Positions 59,342 through 64,000 of a stretch of DNA of 64,000 nt are shown piece by piece (positions within the stretch are counted from its first letter, which is position 1; each line of letters opens with the position of its first letter). Origin of the DNA: Lewinellaceae bacterium (GTDB lineage Bacteria > Bacteroidota > Bacteroidia > Chitinophagales > Saprospiraceae); NCBI GenBank assembly GCA_016719605.1, contig JADJYW010000012.1, positions 124,001 through 188,000 on the forward strand. Direction: 5' to 3'. Under the pieces are notes generated by a model. It searched no databases, had not been told where the DNA came from, and saw only the letters and a list, made by a program, of their open reading frames with translations. A program made the position numbers and the translations under genes.

Positions 59342-62300
59342 TTACCGCTGAATAACTACCTTTACCTGCATGGCACTGGCTCCGTTGCGGATTTGCAGGG
59401 AGTACAGTCCGGCAGGCTGGTTGCTGTAGTCAAAGTTTTGTTTCAGCGTACCTGTACCGAATGCTACGGTTTGGCGATTAACCAACTGGCCAAGAGCATC
59501 GAACAGCGTGAAATCCAGTTCCTGTGCCGCATCGCCGCGCAGTTCTACCGTGAACACCCCGGCGCTGGGGTTGGGGTAGAGTCGGAATGTTTCCAGCCAA
59601 GCCACTTCGCCCGTGCCGACAAGGAGGACAACCATCTGCTGCAGGGTCGTGGCGCCGCAACTGTTCAGTACGGTCAGGCTCACGGTGTAAGTGCCCGGCT
59701 GGGAATAGGTGTGCGTCGGGTTGGCCTCATTGCTCATGTTGCTGTCGCCGAAGTTCCAGGTGTAACTATCGCCGTTTTGCGACTGGTTGGAAAATGTCAC
59801 CGTGTAGTCCGTGGTCGAATGGGTAAATGCCGCCGTGGGCAGCGCCAGTACCTCAATCAGGTTGGGCTGGTTGCTGGAGCTGCTGCCGTAGGCATTGGTT
59901 ACTTCCAGCGATACCGGGTAGATGCCGGCCGTGGCGTAGGTCACGGTCGGGTTTTGGGCGGTGGAGAGCAGCGGGTTTCCGCCGGGGAAAATCCAGTTCC
60001 AGGCGGTCGGGTTTCCGGCAGACTGGTCGGTGAACTGCACGGTGAATGGTGCACAACCCTTTGTTACGTCTGGTTTGAAACTTGCAATAGGCGCTGCGCC
60101 CTGAATCTCAACTTCAACAGTAAATACCGTAGTGCCGCAATCATTTTTAGCCTCCAGGGTAATTGTGTAGGCGCCGGCAGTTTCGTAACTGTGTGTCGGG
60201 CTGGCTTCCGTGCTGGTATTGCCGTCGCCGAAATCCCAGGAATAGGAAGTAGCGTTTTGCGACGTGTTGGACAGCACCACGCCAAGGCCGGCATTTTGCA
60301 CGGTAAATCCTGCTGTGGGCGGCCCAAGCACGGTGACGGTGCTTGTCGTTGTGCTGCTACCCGCGCTGTTGCCGGCTATGAGAGTGACGGTGTACACGCC
60401 CGGCTGGTCAAAAATTACTACCGGATTGGTCTCGGTGCTCGTGGCAGGTGTTCCACCCTCGAACGTCCAGTCATAATCCGTGGCATCGGCGCTGGACTGG
60501 TTGGTGAACGTCACTTCGAGCGGAGCACAGCCTTCCGTTGTGCTGGCGGTGAAAGCGGCTTGCGGGGGCAAGAGAATTGTCACCGTTTTTGTGGCGGTGG
60601 CCGTGCCGCAGGCATTGGTGGCGGTGAGCGTCACGGTGTAGGTGCCGCTGACGGTGTAGGTGTGTATCGGGTTTTCCTCCGTACTTCCATTGCTGTCGCC
60701 AAAATCCCATGCGTACGCGGTAGCGTCGTTCGAGTTATTGGCGAAGGTAACCGTGCCGCCCAAAACGTTGCTGCTGAAGTCCGCCGTCGGTCCGGCAAGC
60801 ACGACGACCAGGTCGGTTTGGGTGGTCGAGTTACTGCCGGCGGCATTGCTGGCGGTGAACGTGACGGAGTAGGCGCCCGGGGTATCGTACACCACGGTCG
60901 GATTTTCCTCGGTGGAATTATTCGGCGTACCACCGGGGAATTCCCAGTAGAAATCCGTGGCATTGGCCGAGGCCGCACTGGCAAACTGTACAGTCAAGGG
61001 GCCGCAACCGCTGGTTGGTCCGGCGGTGAACTCGGCGGTGGGCGGCGTGACGATCGTTACGGTTTGGGTCGTGGTGCTCGCGCCGCAGGCATTGGATGCC
61101 GTGAGTGTGACGGTGTAGGTTCCGTCGGCGGTGTAGGTATGCGTCGGGTTGACCTCGTTGCTGCCATTGCTGTCGCCAAAATCCCACAGATACAGGTTTG
61201 CGTTCTGTGACGTATTTTCAAAAGCAACCGTGGCGCCATTGGTGGTGCTGTTGAAATCGGCTGCAGCATCCTCGAACACTGTGATGTAATTCGTTTGTGT
61301 GACCGAGTTACTGCCTTGCGCATTGCTCACGGTGAGCGTTACGGTGTAGGTGCCGGGTGTGTTGTACACCACGACGGGATTCTGCTCGGTGGAGTTATCG
61401 GGTGTGCCACCGGGGAATGCCCAGAGAAAATCGGTGCTGTTGGCCGAGGAAACACTCGTGAACTGCACGGTCAGCGGGCCGCAGTCGGCGGTCGGCGAAG
61501 CGGTAAAACCGGCAGTGGGCGGGGTAGCGATGGTGACGGTTTCGGTAAATACATTGGTACCGCAAGGCCCGGTAGCCGTGAGCGTCACGGTGTAGGTTCC
61601 ATCAGCGGTATAGGTATGGGTCGGGTTGGTTTCATTGTTGGTGTTGCCGTCGCCGAAATCCCAGTTGTATGTATTGGCGTTAGCCGAGTTGTTGGTAAAC
61701 GAAGCCGTGGCGCCATTTACGTTGCTCGCGAAGCCGGCGACAGGGCCGGGACTCACAGTGATGTAACTCGTTTGGGTCGCTGTATTGCTGCCGGCGGCAT
61801 TGCTCACGGTGAGCGTGACGGTGTAGGTGCCGGCGGCACTGTACACGACGACGGGGTTTTGCTCGGTGGAATTATCCGGTGTGCCGCCGGGAAATGCCCA
61901 GAGAAAATTGACGGCGTTGAGGGAGGATGCATTGGTGAATTGCACGGTCAGTGGGCCGCATCCGCTGGTTGGGTTGGCGGTAAATGCGGCTAACGGCGGG
62001 GTGATGATGGTCACCATCTGACTTGCTGTGCTGGTGCCGCAGGGGCCGGTGGCGGTGAGTGTCACCGTGTATACACCGTCGGTGGTGTAGGTGTGTGTCG
62101 GGTTGGCATCGTTGCTGGTGTTGCCGTCGCCGAAGTTCCAGTTGTAGGTATTGGCATTGGCCGAGTTGTTGGTAAACGACGCCGTGAAGCCATTGGTTGC
62201 ACTGGAAAAACCGGCAGCCGGTCCCGGGGTTACGGTGATGTAACTCGTTTGAGTTGCTGTATTGTTGCCGGCACTATTCGAGACCACCAGGGTGACGGTG

Positions 62301-64000
62301 TAGGCGCCGGGGCTGGAATAAACCACAGTCGGGTTTTCTTCGGTGGAACTGTTTGGGGTTCCACCGGGGAACGACCACTCAAAACTGATGGCATTGGGGG
62401 AGGAAGCATTGGAAAATTGCACGGTCAGTGGCCCGCATCCGCTGGTTGGGTTGGCGGTAAATGCGGCCAGCGGCGGGGTGATTATGGTTACCGTTTGGCT
62501 CGCCGTGCTGGTACCACAGGGGCCGGTAGCGGTGAGTGTCACGGTGTAGGTGCCGTCTTGCCCGTAGGTGTGTTCCGGTTCTTCTTCGGTGCTTTCGCCG
62601 CCGTCACCAAAACTCCAGTGGTAGGTGGTAGCATCGTCGGAGTTGTTGGTAAATGATGCCACGAAGCCATTGGTGGTGCTGGAAAAACTTGCCGAAGGCG
62701 GCGGAACCACGACGATGTAGTTCGGGAGCGTCAGGGTATCGTTGCCAAATGGGTTGGTAACGATGTGCATCACGGAATAAGAACCCGGGGTGCTGTACGT
62801 CACCGTCGGGTTTTGGGCGCTTGACGTATCGGGTGTGCCGCCGGGAAACGACCAGAAATACCCGGTCGGATTGCCTAAGGACTGGCTGGTAAACTGCGTG
62901 GTGAAAGGTGCGCAGCCGGAGGTGGTGTCGGCGACAAAACCTGCTACGGGCAGGGCGATGACGGTGACGGTTTTGGATGAAGTATTGCTGCCACAGGCGT
63001 TGCTGGAGGTCAGCGTGACGGTATACGTTCCGCTCGTTGCATAGGTATGGGTTGGGTTGGCCAGGCTGCTGGTGTCGCCGTCGCCGAAGTTCCAGAGGTA
63101 CGAAGAGGCCCCGTTGGAGTTGTTGGTAAATGAAACCGTCAGGGTGTCCACCGTAAAATTGAAATTGGAGGATGGAATGCTCTGGACGGTGATATAGTTG
63201 TTTTTGATAATCGTGTTGGAGCCTGATCCGTTGACCGCCGTGAGCGTGACCGTGTATGTGCCGGAGGTTTGGTATACGGCAATCGGGTTTGTCTGGTTGG
63301 AAGATGCCGGCGAAGCGCCCGGGAACAACCACAGAAAAGTGGACGCATTGGCCGAGGATTCGTTGCTAAACTGCACGGTGAATGGTGCGCAGCCATCTGT
63401 CGGGAAGGCCGAGAATTCAGCGGTAGGAATGGTATTGATTAATACTGTTTTTGTTGACGAGCCACAGTCGTTTTCCACGGTAAGCACGACGGTGTAGTTT
63501 CCAGATTCGGGGTATGTGTAGGTTGGATTTTGCTCGGTGCTGACCCCGCCATCGCCAAAGTCCCAAAAGTAGCTCGTTGCATTTTGGGAAGTACTGGTGA
63601 AGGTGTACATCAGACCGGTGTAGGTAAAAGTAAAGTTGGCGGTCGGGGTGGGGTTAATTACGACCGGTTGGGTGATGGAGTTTGTTCCGCCTACGCCGGT
63701 GATAGTCAGCACGACATTATATGTTCCGGCATTGGCCCAGGTTACGGTCGGGTTTTGAGCCGTGGAGGTAGGTGGTGTTCCGCCGGGGAAACTCCAGTTG
63801 CGTGCAGTAATGTTTCCAACGGACTGGTCGGTAAATTGCACGGGCGTAGCACGGCAGGCTGGATTCGGCGCCCACTCGAAGTCGGCGACCAACGGCTGGT
63901 TGGCGCCGCAGGGTTGGAGACAACCGTTGTTGATGCGTGCCGTGATGTAGTTGCTGATGGTGTTTATTGAGGTGTTGCTCCAGATGTTACTGGTGCTGAC
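59342..64000 (-). CDS. Giant PKD-repeat T9SS-exported adhesin-like protein (5' partial)
   Basis: The frame is open to the last base of the window, so the N-terminus is missing; the visible 1552 codons include 36 codons upstream of an internal TTG at 63892. After a short leader with two Cys (GCLQPCG) come 18 consecutive PKD domains, arranged as nine alternating pairs of about 157 residues. The first of each pair usually carries CGPLTVQF and FPGGTP; the second carries YNWNFGDGNT-like motifs and PCGTST. The C-terminal ~85 residues are a T9SS sorting domain (FRLYPNPSAGVFTVELRGD, LFDALGQLVNRQ, QPAGLYSLQIRNG, VKVVIQR). It is probably a surface adhesin or matrix protein. The repeats are highly similar in DNA, which favours recombination. 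Confidence 0.9.
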   Translation of the reverse strand, partial: VSTSNIWSNTSINTISNYITARINNGCLQPCGANQPLVADFEWAPNPACRATPVQFTDQSVGNITARNWSFPGGTPPTSTAQNPTVTWANAGTYNVVLTITGVGGTNSITQPVVINPTPTANFTFTYTGLMYTFTSTSQNATSYFWDFGDGGVSTEQNPTYTYPESGNYTVVLTVENDCGSSTKTVLINTIPTAEFSAFPTDGCAPFTVQFSNESSANASTFLWLFPGASPASSNQTNPIAVYQTSGTYTVTLTAVNGSGSNTIIKNNYITVQSIPSSNFNFTVDTLTVSFTNNSNGASSYLWNFGDGDTSSLANPTHTYATSGTYTVTLTSSNACGSNTSSKTVTVIALPVAGFVADTTSGCAPFTTQFTSQSLGNPTGYFWSFPGGTPDTSSAQNPTVTYSTPGSYSVMHIVTNPFGNDTLTLPNYIVVVPPPSASFSSTTNGFVASFTNNSDDATTYHWSFGDGGESTEEEPEHTYGQDGTYTVTLTATGPCGTSTASQTVTIITPPLAAFTANPTSGCGPLTVQFSNASSPNAISFEWSFPGGTPNSSTEENPTVVYSSPGAYTVTLVVSNSAGNNTATQTSYITVTPGPAAGFSSATNGFTASFTNNSANANTYNWNFGDGNTSNDANPTHTYTTDGVYTVTLTATGPCGTSTASQMVTIITPPLAAFTANPTSGCGPLTVQFTNASSLNAVNFLWAFPGGTPDNSTEQNPVVVYSAAGTYTVTLTVSNAAGSNTATQTSYITVSPGPVAGFASNVNGATASFTNNSANANTYNWDFGDGNTNNETNPTHTYTADGTYTVTLTATGPCGTNVFTETVTIATPPTAGFTASPTADCGPLTVQFTSVSSANSTDFLWAFPGGTPDNSTEQNPVVVYNTPGTYTVTLTVSNAQGSNSVTQTNYITVFEDAAADFNSTTNGATVAFENTSQNANLYLWDFGDSNGSNEVNPTHTYTADGTYTVTLTASNACGASTTTQTVTIVTPPTAEFTAGPTSGCGPLTVQFASAASANATDFYWEFPGGTPNNSTEENPTVVYDTPGAYSVTFTASNAAGSNSTTQTDLVVVLAGPTADFSSNVLGGTVTFANNSNDATAYAWDFGDSNGSTEENPIHTYTVSGTYTVTLTATNACGTATATKTVTILLPPQAAFTASTTEGCAPLEVTFTNQSSADATDYDWTFEGGTPATSTETNPVVIFDQPGVYTVTLIAGNSAGSSTTTSTVTVLGPPTAGFTVQNAGLGVVLSNTSQNATSYSWDFGDGNTSTEASPTHSYETAGAYTITLEAKNDCGTTVFTVEVEIQGAAPIASFKPDVTKGCAPFTVQFTDQSAGNPTAWNWIFPGGNPLLSTAQNPTVTYATAGIYPVSLEVTNAYGSSSSNQPNLIEVLALPTAAFTHSTTDYTVTFSNQSQNGDSYTWNFGDSNMSNEANPTHTYSQPGTYTVSLTVLNSCGATTLQQMVVLLVGTGEVAWLETFRLYPNPSAGVFTVELRGDAAQELDFTLFDALGQLVNRQTVAFGTGTLKQNFDYSNQPAGLYSLQIRNGASAMQVKVVIQR

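Noticed and set aside
59309..61210. A 633-codon open frame on the plus strand opposite the PKD gene
   Set aside because: It is the antisense of the repetitive PKD DNA; its periodic composition follows the repeats and it shows no motif of its own.

Overview
The window reads as chromosomal DNA from a member of the Bacteroidota, most likely the Saprospiria (Saprospiraceae/Haliscomenobacter/Lewinella type). The evidence is: secreted proteins with type IX secretion (T9SS) C-terminal sorting domains, a very large PKD-repeat adhesin, a PorE-like TPR/PD40 protein, several Bacteroidota-only families (DUF6340 lipoprotein, BatA protein, HEIGH metalloprotease, ECF sigma operons), and promoters of the Bacteroidota TTG-N17-23-TAnnTTTG type. 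I see no phage, plasmid, CRISPR, insertion sequence or recognisable defence island. The window is housekeeping and cell-surface DNA with unusual small repeats.

Layout. 1-3045: 3' part of a TPR/PD40/carboxypeptidase-regulatory/SPOR envelope protein. 3229-5179: agmatine-to-putrescine genes aguA-aguB. 5298-11099: BatA-type VWA protein, tRNA-His, DUF1573 lipoprotein, shikimate kinase, TPR membrane protein, 5'-nucleotidase. 11189-16867: minus-strand run of DUF6340 lipoprotein, SPOR membrane protein, dynamin-like GTPase and xylose isomerase. 16934-23391: Uma2 nuclease-like protein, Kir potassium channel, pnp, rpsO, an unknown membrane protein, mazG. 23580-31953: metalloproteases, an esterase, an M16 peptidase and a T9SS-exported subtilase. 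32093-39862: lysA, an ECF sigma factor, a membrane glycosyltransferase with TPRs, 2OG oxygenase, DUF4442, YkuK-like protein. 39887-47258: secreted proteins, an outer-membrane protein, a CoA-transferase and a second subtilase. 47348-49008: ECF sigma factor with its probable anti-sigma and CpxP-like partner. 49166-59207: surface polysaccharide cluster (three soluble glycosyltransferases, GDP-mannose and GDP-fucose synthesis, a membrane glycosyltransferase, UDP-GlcNAc 2-epimerase). 59342-64000: the PKD-repeat T9SS protein, open at its 5' end.

The most striking signal is four families of short-period (7-8 bp), usually palindromic repeats scattered between genes. Three of them also sit inside coding sequence. 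A 126-bp element adds exactly 42 codons to the UDP-GlcNAc 2-epimerase. A roughly 96-bp element adds about 32 codons to a membrane glycosyltransferase. A third family forms the C-terminal tails of AguA and of a glycosyltransferase, and part of the lysA 5' region. This resembles coding-sequence-invading palindromic elements.

Six genes are broken as given: aguB, Kir channel, mazG, an outer-membrane protein and a subtilase by single-base frameshifts, and the dynamin-like GTPase by an in-frame TGA. The tRNA-His T stem is also one pair short. Three of the shifts are in runs of four or more identical bases, so residual assembly indels are likely, but real decay cannot be excluded from sequence alone.
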